Of a stretch of 13,430 nucleotides of DNA, positions 1 through 7,181 are shown piece after piece (the first letter of the stretch is position 1; every line of letters starts with the position of its first letter). The DNA comes from JAWVZH01 sp033722295 (GTDB taxonomy: Bacteria > Bacteroidota > Bacteroidia > Chitinophagales > Saprospiraceae). Position numbers and translations under genes: made by a program. The DNA is taken from the NCBI GenBank assembly GCA_033722295.1, contig JAWVZH010000086.1, positions 1-13,430 of the forward strand, read 5' to 3'. Under the pieces are notes generated by a model, which saw only the letters and a program-made list of their open reading frames with translations, was not told the DNA's origin and did no database searches.

Positions 1-1
1 A

Positions 2-427
2 GGTACGATAAAGGAACTTGAGCTGACGATAGCTCCGGAAGCCAACTGGAATATGGACAACCTAAGTATGGCAGCGGTAATATGGAAGGATAATGGTGGC
101 AGCTATGAGTTTGTTAATATAATTTCGGAAGATGACATTCAACTGAGTACCTCTGTGAATGATGAAGGTGATAATTTTAATTTTGCTATCAACCCGTCCA
201 TTTTGAGGTCTCAGGCCGAAGTTGTTTTCAATCTGGATCAACCGGGACAAATAGCATTGAATGTCTATGACCTGATAGGAGCTGAAGTTATGGAGTTGAA
301 TCAATACTTTTCAGGTGGTAGCCATAAAATAAGTCTGGACCGCAATATGTTTTCGAGTAAAGGCATGTATATCGTTACTCTTAAACAGGAGGATGAAATT
401 TTATCCAAGCGATTGCTCGTAGAATAA
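2..427 (+). CDS. T9SS sorting-domain protein, Omp28-like, 3' end only
   Basis: The reading frame is open from base 2, so the gene begins upstream; 141 residues are visible before TAA. The last ~80 residues form a type A T9SS C-terminal sorting domain: an NPS start, alternating beta strands, 'VYDLIGAEV', a Gly/Ser turn, 'GMYIVTL' and a final basic 'KRLLVE'. Such tails send proteins across the outer membrane through the type IX system, where they are usually cleaved and anchored to the surface. The part before it (ELTIAPEANWNMDNLSMAAV, then WKDNGGSYEFVN) resembles the end of Omp28-related domains, which often close with 'W...N..vvAfv....g.y.vvna'. The secretion call is strong. The Omp28 call is an inference from a short stretch and could be another beta-sandwich cargo domain. 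The sterol desaturase family gene starts 22 bases downstream on the same strand. Confidence 0.8.
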   Translation, partial: GTIKELELTIAPEANWNMDNLSMAAVIWKDNGGSYEFVNIISEDDIQLSTSVNDEGDNFNFAINPSILRSQAEVVFNLDQPGQIALNVYDLIGAEVMELNQYFSGGSHKISLDRNMFSSKGMYIVTLKQEDEILSKRLLVE

Positions 428-449
428 TTGATAATCTAACATATGGCCG

Positions 450-1508
450 ATGGTTGGATGGATGACCAACTATTTGGATGTTTTCCTCAAAGGATACCGC
501 AACTATGCTCAGTATCTATGGCAGGAAATTTCTAACCCATCCTGGAACAGCTACCTCGTGTGGCTGATTCTTGTGTCTGCTTTCTTCTTTCTGCTGGAAT
601 GGATCAAACCCTGGCGCACCGACCAGGCCAAATTCAGAAGGGATTTCTGGTTGGACTTTTTCTATATGTTCTTCAATTTTTTTCTCTTCTCCCTGATCAT
701 CTATAATGCAGCTTCAGATGTGGTGGTGGTCTTCTTCAATGAGACCATTCAGAACCTCACAGGATTTGACCTTCAGGCTTCAAATCCATTGAACGATATG
801 CCGTACTGGGCAATATTGCTTGTGGGCTTCCTGGTCAGGGACTTTGTCCAGTGGTGGACACATCGTCTTCTGCATTATCATCCCCGGCTTTGGGAATTCC
901 ACAAGGTACATCATTCGGTAAAAGAGATGGGATTTGCAGCACACTTGAGGTATCACTGGATGGAAACGGTGGTCTACCGCTCCCTTGAGTATATACCATT
1001 GGCACTTTTGGGAATAGGGCTCTATGACTTTTTTATTATACACATTTTTACTCTCGCTGTCGGGCACTATAATCACAGTAATATCTCTGTCAGCGGTAAG
1101 TGGACAGGCCTGATCCTCGCTACAGCAATCGGACTTGTGGCGGCATTCGGATGGCTGGAATTCGATTATCTATATTTCGAATCTGTATTGCAAAAATTCC
1201 TGGTTGTTGTATCATTTTCCCTGTTTGGATACTTTGTTCTTGGAAGGTTGATGAAGTATATTTTCAATAGTCCTGAAATGCATATCTGGCATCACGCTTA
1301 TGAGGTTCCTGATGGTATGCGTTACGGCGTGAATTTTGGTTTGACACTCGCACTTTGGGATTATTTTTTTGGTACGGCCAGAATACCTTATGATGGTCGA
1401 GATATTGAGCTGGGCTTTCCCGGCGTCGAGTCATTTCCTGGTGATTTTGCACACCAGGCTGTACATGGCTTATATTTGAGTAAGAAATCAAAAGACCCCG
1501 GGGTTTGA
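450..1508 (+). CDS. Sterol desaturase / fatty acid hydroxylase family membrane protein
   Basis: This is an integral membrane di-iron oxygenase of the fatty acid hydroxylase superfamily, which hydroxylates or desaturates lipid substrates at the membrane. The histidine clusters are all visible: HRLLH at residues 138-142, HKVHH at 151-155, HLRYH at 165-169, HYNH at 206-209 and HIWHH at 278-282; together these should bind the two irons. Hydrophobic segments lie near residues 35-51, 66-88, 118-133, 182-204, 218-236 and 246-262, as expected for a multi-pass protein. The length of 352 residues suits the longer members of the family. The ATG at 450 has no clear Shine-Dalgarno sequence, and the ATG at 462 (residue 5) is an equally plausible start. 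The substrate cannot be told from sequence; sterol, carotenoid, sphingolipid or ether lipid are all possible. It overlaps or nearly touches the following lipoprotein gene, suggesting one transcript. Confidence 0.9.
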   Translation: MVGWMTNYLDVFLKGYRNYAQYLWQEISNPSWNSYLVWLILVSAFFFLLEWIKPWRTDQAKFRRDFWLDFFYMFFNFFLFSLIIYNAASDVVVVFFNETIQNLTGFDLQASNPLNDMPYWAILLVGFLVRDFVQWWTHRLLHYHPRLWEFHKVHHSVKEMGFAAHLRYHWMETVVYRSLEYIPLALLGIGLYDFFIIHIFTLAVGHYNHSNISVSGKWTGLILATAIGLVAAFGWLEFDYLYFESVLQKFLVVVSFSLFGYFVLGRLMKYIFNSPEMHIWHHAYEVPDGMRYGVNFGLTLALWDYFFGTARIPYDGRDIELGFPGVESFPGDFAHQAVHGLYLSKKSKDPGV

Positions 1509-1513
1509 AAATT

Positions 1514-2197
1514 ATGAGGATCTGTATTCCAATATATCTTTTAATGTGCCTGCTGGTATTTGCCGGCTGTGAACAGTTTACAGGAGGTCACAGGTCTGAA
1601 GGAAACCAGATTACTCAGGATACTATACAGCAAAAACCTCAACTTACCTCAATGACCATTTTGCTGACAAACGTGGATCAATTGCGTTTAAGAAGGTATC
1701 CGGACCTCAGAAGTGAAATGCTGACCACCTTCGATGAGAACACACCATTGTACTTTACTGGTGAACAAACCGATTATGAAGAGACCATCGGTGGGAGAAA
1801 AGGGGCGTGGAAGAGAGTGAAAACTACGGATGGAGAGTTGGAAGGCTGGGTCTTTGGTGCTGATTACTTTGTAAGCGAATGGTTGGACAGATCTACCCTG
1901 GACTCGATCCACGATTCAGGCAGAGATATCAGGATAGTCGCCAATCTGAGCAGAAGTGAAATGAAACAGTTGACAGGCGCGAACTTTGCCAGTTCACAGA
2001 GGGGAACTCGATATTCAGGATATTATGAGTACAGCATGTCAGATGATCCACAGTTGCTCGATGGCAGGTTGATGGTCAGAGCACGCCAGTTTGATACAGA
2101 TTCTAAAGATGTGATTTATAAGAAATGCACGCTTCTATTTGACCAGGGTATGCCAGAGTCGGACTTGGACTGTCAGGCCCTGTCCCGCGTGAAATGA
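1514..2197 (+). CDS. SH3-domain lipoprotein
   Basis: The protein begins with a short basic start, a hydrophobic stretch and a lipobox (LVFAGC), so it should be exported and lipidated at that cysteine. A bacterial SH3-like domain follows at about residues 47-120 counted from this start: a 'LRLRRYPDL' strand, a loop and 'GWVFGADYF', the usual end of SH3b domains in envelope proteins. The C-terminal ~100 residues are not recognised. I chose the ATG at 1514. An in-frame TTG at 1505 would overlap the upstream stop as TTGA and add three residues, which is possible for a translationally coupled pair. The gene ends exactly where the opposing glycosyltransferase gene ends. Bacterial SH3 domains often bind peptidoglycan or peptides, but no ligand can be named here. 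Confidence 0.82.
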   Translation: MRICIPIYLLMCLLVFAGCEQFTGGHRSEGNQITQDTIQQKPQLTSMTILLTNVDQLRLRRYPDLRSEMLTTFDENTPLYFTGEQTDYEETIGGRKGAWKRVKTTDGELEGWVFGADYFVSEWLDRSTLDSIHDSGRDIRIVANLSRSEMKQLTGANFASSQRGTRYSGYYEYSMSDDPQLLDGRLMVRARQFDTDSKDVIYKKCTLLFDQGMPESDLDCQALSRVK

Positions 2198-3799
2198 TCA
2201 GCGTTTGGTCATAAGATAAAAGTCCTTGTACGACTGATCATTGATGTCAAAGCATCTAAATCTTTTCGACGAATAGCTCTCCTTCAGACTATGTGATAGT
2301 ACACTGTCACCCACTACAATTTTGAAGTCATCATTGTCGATATGTGTTTGTGCCTCTTCGTTGGACCAAACTTCTCTCACCGGACCATTTTTTCTCAAAT
2401 AAAATGGTATGCTGATCATATGAACCTCTCTTTTTGCCAAAAGTATCTTGTCTCCATCTTTCATTTCGAATCCGGCAGCTTTGCCCATTTTCCTGGGACA
2501 ATCCCAAATTGGCATCATGACATTCATCAAGGGCAGGAACATCATCACTCCAAATATTATTGCGCCCCATGAAAGAGACCTGAACGCAGGTCGGAATTTT
2601 TGACGTTCGATCTGTATGACATAAATGACAAGGCTGATTATCGGTACAAGTGCAGTGAGTATCGTAATGAACAACCCATAAAATCCAAATTGCTCCTGTA
2701 TTACATAGACCATGACACTCGCAACGATACCCCAGAGAACGAATTGCAAGAAAACGCCAAATCTCAACCAGGTTGACTTCCAGGTCCTTTCATCGATAAA
2801 GTAAAGGCTTAGTCCCGTCAGTATGGAAAGTGGGGGAATGGCACCGGCAATGTAATGTGGTAGCTTACTTGGAATGAACTCATATGGTAGCCATGCGGAT
2901 AGCGCCCATAGAATGAGGAAGCCCTCGATAGACCTCAATTTGAAGTTTCGTCTTACGATCTTTCGCAGTACACCCCAAAATCCCACGAAATAAAACAGGA
3001 ATACGGCAATGAGAACGACCAGATAGTACCCTGGAGGTCCGGTTTGTCCCAAAACGCCTTCGGCACGTCTCAGAATATACCAGTCCAGGAGCCATTTGAC
3101 AAACTCGCCGTCATCCGTTTGCCAGCTAAAATAACCCCAGATGAAAAGTGGGACGAGAGAGAGAGGAAGGTAGAACCACGGTTTAAGCTTGAGAATGATC
3201 TTTCTATCCATGGGCAATACCGTCATTAACAGTACCAATGTGCCAAAAGGAATAATGATCTGTGGACCTTTCACAAGTAATCCAAAAGCTATTGCTGCCC
3301 AGAAGGAGATGATTTTCAAGGATGATCTTTGGCCGGAGTGGACATTATAGAGACTGATACCTCCGATGATGTATGCCACCATTAAAGTAGCATCGGTGAA
3401 TGCGATCTTACCCAGGACAAGGCACAGAAAGTTGGTGCAAAAGATAAGAGCACATATCACTCCGATCTCCTGCTTGTACAAGTGTGTGACCCATATAAAA
3501 ATATACCATCCGGAGATCAGGATGAATACGGAGGAAAAGAACCTTACGGCCCATTCGTTGACACCAAAGATTGTCATTGACAATGCCGTAATCCAGAAGT
3601 GTAGCGGTGGTTTCCTATGTATGTTGGACCAGAAGAAGTCCTGATTCAAAAAATCACCGCTTCTCAGCATTTCCAGTGAAATACCCGCATAGGCAGCTTC
3701 ATCCGCATTCCACAGAGGTATGGCCCAATTATTTATGAAGAATAAGAGGATGATTGCAGAAAAGGGTATCCAGATATTTACTTTGTCTTGCTGCGCCAT
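2198..3799 (-). CDS. ArnT-like membrane glycosyltransferase (GT39/GT83 superfamily)
   Basis: This polytopic inner-membrane protein of 533 residues belongs to the PMT/ArnT-like group, which moves a sugar from a polyprenyl-phosphate donor to a lipid or protein acceptor on the outer face of the membrane. The family pattern sits at the N terminus: a first transmembrane helix (about 10-28), then 'WNADEAAYA' with the acidic pair D33-E34, a long first loop, and 'HRKPPLHFW' (61-69) with the KPP motif. Many hydrophobic helices follow up to about residue 425, and then a soluble C-terminal domain of about 100 residues. Its first 22 bases overlap the end of the pseudouridine synthase gene, so the two are probably co-transcribed. 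Acceptor and sugar are unknown; lipid A-like, capsule or protein targets are all possible. Its stop abuts the stop of the opposing lipoprotein gene with no gap. Confidence 0.88.
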   Translation of the reverse strand: MAQQDKVNIWIPFSAIILLFFINNWAIPLWNADEAAYAGISLEMLRSGDFLNQDFFWSNIHRKPPLHFWITALSMTIFGVNEWAVRFFSSVFILISGWYIFIWVTHLYKQEIGVICALIFCTNFLCLVLGKIAFTDATLMVAYIIGGISLYNVHSGQRSSLKIISFWAAIAFGLLVKGPQIIIPFGTLVLLMTVLPMDRKIILKLKPWFYLPLSLVPLFIWGYFSWQTDDGEFVKWLLDWYILRRAEGVLGQTGPPGYYLVVLIAVFLFYFVGFWGVLRKIVRRNFKLRSIEGFLILWALSAWLPYEFIPSKLPHYIAGAIPPLSILTGLSLYFIDERTWKSTWLRFGVFLQFVLWGIVASVMVYVIQEQFGFYGLFITILTALVPIISLVIYVIQIERQKFRPAFRSLSWGAIIFGVMMFLPLMNVMMPIWDCPRKMGKAAGFEMKDGDKILLAKREVHMISIPFYLRKNGPVREVWSNEEAQTHIDNDDFKIVVGDSVLSHSLKESYSSKRFRCFDINDQSYKDFYLMTKR

Positions 3800-4500
3800 T
3801 TTCTCAATTGGTTAATACTCGCCTTGAAATCCTTCGGCAGTGGCGCTTCAAAGGTCATTGAATTTCTGGAAACGGGATGCACAAAACTGAGTTGATACGA
3901 ATGTAGTGCGGTTCGCCTCATCAGAGCTGTTTCGCGCTTAGGTGGTTGTTGCAATCGCTTGATATCGACAATGGTCAGAGCCCTTCCATTGCCATAAAGC
4001 CTGTCTGCCACCAGAGGGTGTCCAATATGTGCAGCATGGACCCGGATCTGATGGGTGCGTCCTGTTGATATCTTCACTTTGACCAAGGTCCATCCATGAT
4101 AGTTCTCCTCCGGCGTGAATGACGTATCCGCTATTTTACCATCGCTCGTCGAAACGATCATCTTACTTCCTGTTCCTGATCTTTTCAACAGGGTCTCAAC
4201 CTTTCGCGGTGTACTAAGAGCACCTTCCACCAAAGCGAGATAAGTTTTATCGATGCGACGTTCCTCGAACATTTTATTCAGGGACCTGTGAACGTCTTCA
4301 TCCTTCGCGAGGAGCAATAAGCCGCTCGTCTCCTTGTCCAGCCGATGAACCATAAGGTAATGTGCCTTCCTAGACTGCAATATGTCGTAGACATTAGGAA
4401 GTTCAGGTTTGTATCGATCAGGCAATGTCAATAAACCGGCGGGTTTATCGATCACCATGATATGATCATCTTCAAATATGGTTGTCCACCTGAATTTCAC
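3778..4500 (-). CDS. RluA-family pseudouridine synthase
   Basis: The enzyme converts uridine to pseudouridine in RNA (rRNA or tRNA). The RluA-family signature 'HRLDKETSGLLLLAKD' is at residues 52-67, with D55 the expected catalytic aspartate. The conserved 'RTHQIRVH' is at 148-155, followed by 'GHPLVADRLYG'. At 240 residues it has no N-terminal S4 RNA-binding domain and is shorter than RluC or RluD, more like RluA or TruC; the exact target base cannot be assigned. The start is a GTG at 4500. The frame is open a further 15 codons upstream to a TGA but holds no other ATG or GTG. An 88-base gap separates it from the DUF2752 gene upstream, and a near-match to the Bacteroidota -7 box (TACTTTCG) lies just before the GTG, so it may have its own promoter. 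Confidence 0.93.
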   Translation of the reverse strand: MKFRWTTIFEDDHIMVIDKPAGLLTLPDRYKPELPNVYDILQSRKAHYLMVHRLDKETSGLLLLAKDEDVHRSLNKMFEERRIDKTYLALVEGALSTPRKVETLLKRSGTGSKMIVSTSDGKIADTSFTPEENYHGWTLVKVKISTGRTHQIRVHAAHIGHPLVADRLYGNGRALTIVDIKRLQQPPKRETALMRRTALHSYQLSFVHPVSRNSMTFEAPLPKDFKASINQLRKWRSKTK

Positions 4501-4588
4501 ATCACGAAAGTATTCAAACCTCGCGATGTATTGATCAATTCACAACATCATTCTTCTTTGTAAAGTCGCTATCAAACAGAGATGGAGT

Positions 4589-4993
4589 CTAGTGACATTC
4601 TCTCAGAATACTCCAGATCCAGTTGAGAAGAACAAGAGCAGTAAGAAAAAATCGATTTTCCCTTACGAATACTTTTTGATCGGCTTTTCTGAAAATTCTA
4701 TAAAACAGATCTTTTCCTGTAAAGAGATCAAAAGATATGATCAGTAACGATATGATGCTGACCAGATACATCATTATTCCGAGTGGATTGAAGAATAGGG
4801 CCTCCGACCACTTTCCTGCATAAAGAGAAAAGATGGCCGTGGTGCTACCACATAAAGGACAAGGCCAGCCACTCCAAAGTCTGAATGGGCAGGTCATTGT
4901 ATACTCCGAGTGGTGATAACCTGCCACGAGTATTAATGCCTGACCCGTTAGAAATATTGAGATCACCAATAAATAGAGCGCTCGCTTTTTCAC
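4589..4993 (-). CDS. DUF2752 family membrane protein
   Basis: This small membrane protein carries the DUF2752 signature: 'CPFRLWSGWPCPLCGSTTA' with cysteines at residues 35, 45 and 48, then 'ALFFNPLG'. Predicted helices lie near residues 6-24, 70-92 and 113-131. The function of the family is not established. The frame is open further upstream, to an ATG at 5116, but that would overlap the glycosyltransferase gene by 101 bases in another frame. The overlapped stretch encodes a conserved tail of the glycosyltransferase, so I place the start at the GTG at 4993, giving 134 residues and a 22-base gap. The GTG choice is an inference; no clear ribosome binding site decides it. Position directly behind the glycosyltransferase suggests co-expression. 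Confidence 0.78.
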   Translation of the reverse strand: MKKRALYLLVISIFLTGQALILVAGYHHSEYTMTCPFRLWSGWPCPLCGSTTAIFSLYAGKWSEALFFNPLGIMMYLVSIISLLIISFDLFTGKDLFYRIFRKADQKVFVRENRFFLTALVLLNWIWSILRECH

Positions 4994-5015
4994 AACTCTC
5001 GGGTTTGCCGTTTGG

Positions 5016-6998
5016 TCAGAGATCCTTGAATGCACGTATTCCCCTGATATAATAATCCCAGACAATACTGCCATGGTATCTCCCGGTATGCACTCTGCTC
5101 GGACCACATCTAACATCTCTGATCCTGATATTATTCCGCCTTTTTAACTTCCAGAGGTAGCCGAGTGCACTGTAGAAGGATAGATGCGCTTTCAAAACGG
5201 CAACAATATGATTATTCTGGCCTTTAGAGAGGAAATACAAAGCCGCCACACCATCGAGGAGTACTCTGGCGACCAGCATTATTAAAGCTTTGACAAAAGG
5301 TACATTTTTCAAGATGTTGGCAAGGCTGTTCTTAAAATTGAGGAACGTCTTGCGTTCGCTGAGATAATCCAGGGTCCCACCTCCAAGATGATAAACGATC
5401 GCCTGGGGCTCTACTCTGATCGTGTAACCCGCCCGTTTTAATCTCCAGCACAGATCTATCTCTTCCTGGTGAGCAAAATACCACGGGTCGAACCCACCGA
5501 TCTTATGGAAGAGTTTGGATCTGATAGCCAAAGCTGCTCCTGTCGCCCAAAATATCTCCCGATCGTCATCATACTGACCCTGATCCTTTTCTACGGTCTC
5601 CAAAAGTCTTCCGCGGCATAATGGATACCCGAGGCTGTCCATATAACCACCTGCTGCTCCTGCATACTCAAAATGATCAGGGCTCTTGAGGGAAAGGACC
5701 TTGGGTTGTACCGCTGCTACATCTGAATTATTCTCCAGGGTATTAAGTAGTAATTCCGGAAAATTATCAGAGGGCTTGAGATCGCTGTTGATCAATACAT
5801 AATATTTGGCATTTACCTTTTTCAGTGCATTGTTATAGCCGCCTGCAAATCCATAGTTCTGGTCCAACTCGATAACCTCTATTCCGGGGTGGTTGGTGTG
5901 TATCCAGTTGACTGAATCATCAGTTGAGGCATTATCAGCAACGATGACCTTGGTATTCTCCGTTGACTGTTTGATTATGCCAGGTAAATAGGCTTTCAGG
6001 TGTTCCAGACCATTATAATTCAAAATGACCATGGCACAGAATAACAGATCCTCATTGTCATCATCGAGCCGATTAAAAAGTCTCCTTATAACTCGTTCAT
6101 CATCACGGATTTGTTTTTTAAGCTCATCCAGATCCTCGAATTTCTGATCCCCCCTTATGTAGGCGAGGACCTCAAGCTTTAGTTTTTCGCCATAGATATC
6201 CCTGTTGTAATCGAATATATTGATCTCTATACTCATACCGTTCTCTTCATCCAGGGTCGGTCGGGTGCCGATATAGAGCATGCCTTTGTATCCTGAGTTA
6301 TCGATCTCTATGCGAACTGCGTAAACACCGGAAGGCAGAACAAGCTTGTTCTTGTCCTCTATGGCCAGGTTGGCCGTAGGGTACCCGAGCCGTTTTCCAA
6401 GTCTCAATCCCCTGATCACTTTGCCAGTCAGCCGGTAATTATATCCAAGAAGCTGATTGGCCTTGATGATCTCCTTGTTGGCCACCGCATTTCGTATTTT
6501 CGTACTGCTCACAACGAGGTCTTCCACCTCTTGTTGTTCGATCTCTTCGACCTTGAAGTCATAGATCTTGCCGAGTTCTCTGAGAAACTGAACATCTCCA
6601 GAACGGTTAAGTCCGAATCTGTGATCATATCCTATGACGATATATTTTGGATGAAAATTGTCAACCAGTATCTTCTCAACATATTCCTCCGGTTGCATAC
6701 GGGAGAATTCAAAAGTAAAAGGAACGATCACCAGGTGATCGATACCTGTATCTGCAAGCAGATCTATTTTCTCTTCCAGAGTGTTCAGCAGTCTGAGCTC
6801 TGAATCACCGGGATAGATCACCTGGCGGGGATGTGGATGAAATGTCATGAGCACAGATTCTCCTCCGGTCCTTCGCGCCAATTTCGTGATCTCTGACAGA
6901 ATACGCCGATGGCCCTTGTGGACGCCGTCGAAAGATCCGATGGTCAGGACAGCATCTTTTATCTGAGGTAAATTATTGAGGCCCCGGTGTATCTTCAT
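5016..6998 (-). CDS. ribF: RibF (riboflavin kinase/FAD synthetase) in frame with a GT2 glycosyltransferase
   Basis: One uninterrupted frame of 660 residues joins two proteins that are usually separate. Residues 1 to about 308 are RibF, which phosphorylates riboflavin to FMN and adenylates it to FAD. The adenylyltransferase part shows 'GSFDGVHKGH' (21-30) with HxGH and 'SSTKIR' (164-169); the kinase part shows 'RLGYPTANL' (203-211). From about residue 320 a GT2 family glycosyltransferase begins: 'VILNYNG' (324-330), 'VADNAS' (353-358), 'GFAGGYNN' (383-390), 'INSDL' (403-407) and 'EEIDLCWRL' (512-520). A hydrophobic segment lies near 565-590, and the tail 'GSIVWDYY...F.DL' is typical of Bacteroidota GT2 enzymes. 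There is almost no linker. Either it is a true fusion, or a one-base error or variant in the A-run at 6075-6079 hides the ribF stop; in that case the glycosyltransferase would start at the ATG at 6032. Sugar and acceptor are unknown. Confidence 0.9.
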   Translation of the reverse strand: MKIHRGLNNLPQIKDAVLTIGSFDGVHKGHRRILSEITKLARRTGGESVLMTFHPHPRQVIYPGDSELRLLNTLEEKIDLLADTGIDHLVIVPFTFEFSRMQPEEYVEKILVDNFHPKYIVIGYDHRFGLNRSGDVQFLRELGKIYDFKVEEIEQQEVEDLVVSSTKIRNAVANKEIIKANQLLGYNYRLTGKVIRGLRLGKRLGYPTANLAIEDKNKLVLPSGVYAVRIEIDNSGYKGMLYIGTRPTLDEENGMSIEINIFDYNRDIYGEKLKLEVLAYIRGDQKFEDLDELKKQIRDDERVIRRLFNRLDDDNEDLLFCAMVILNYNGLEHLKAYLPGIIKQSTENTKVIVADNASTDDSVNWIHTNHPGIEVIELDQNYGFAGGYNNALKKVNAKYYVLINSDLKPSDNFPELLLNTLENNSDVAAVQPKVLSLKSPDHFEYAGAAGGYMDSLGYPLCRGRLLETVEKDQGQYDDDREIFWATGAALAIRSKLFHKIGGFDPWYFAHQEEIDLCWRLKRAGYTIRVEPQAIVYHLGGGTLDYLSERKTFLNFKNSLANILKNVPFVKALIMLVARVLLDGVAALYFLSKGQNNHIVAVLKAHLSFYSALGYLWKLKRRNNIRIRDVRCGPSRVHTGRYHGSIVWDYYIRGIRAFKDL

Positions 6999-7181
6999 AG
7001 TCTGTAAAAGTAGGGAATTTGTTTTTTCGTATATCTTTTTTTCTAATATAAATAGCTATTGTACTTTATGCTACCTAAAACATTTCATTCAATAAAGACG
7101 TGTCTTTTGGTCAAACATTGCATCTTCATTCCGGTTTATAAATTGAGCATCACCAAATAAAGGGTTAAGGAATTAATTACC
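6999..7181. promoter_or_regulatory. AT-rich divergent promoter region between ribF and mrp
   Basis: This 183-base gap separates two divergently transcribed genes and must hold the start signals of both. It is AT-rich. I see no full Bacteroidota promoter (TTTG or TTG at -33 with TAnnTTTG at -7). On the minus strand TACTTTTA, one mismatch from the -7 consensus, lies six bases before the ribF ATG. A 14-base near-palindrome, AAAGACGTGTCTTT, is at 7094-7107 and could be an operator or chance. No FMN riboswitch fold is recognised. Confidence 0.5.

Noticed and set aside
780..1076. Antisense open frames inside the sterol desaturase, GT39/GT83, ribF, mrp, NamZ and ggt genes
   Set aside because: All are shadows of genes with clear family motifs on the other strand or frame and show no motif of their own.
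4530..4539. ATTGATCAAT palindrome upstream of the RluA-type gene as an operator
   Set aside because: It is a short AT-rich palindrome likely to occur by chance and has no second copy next to it.
4994..5116. Longer N terminus for the DUF2752 protein starting at the ATG at 5116
   Set aside because: It would overlap the conserved SIVW...F.DL tail of the glycosyltransferase, and the added residues look neither like a signal peptide nor like the family.
6999..7181. FMN riboswitch upstream of ribF
   Set aside because: No conserved RFN-element segments are recognisable; RibF-only genes in this phylum usually lack one.
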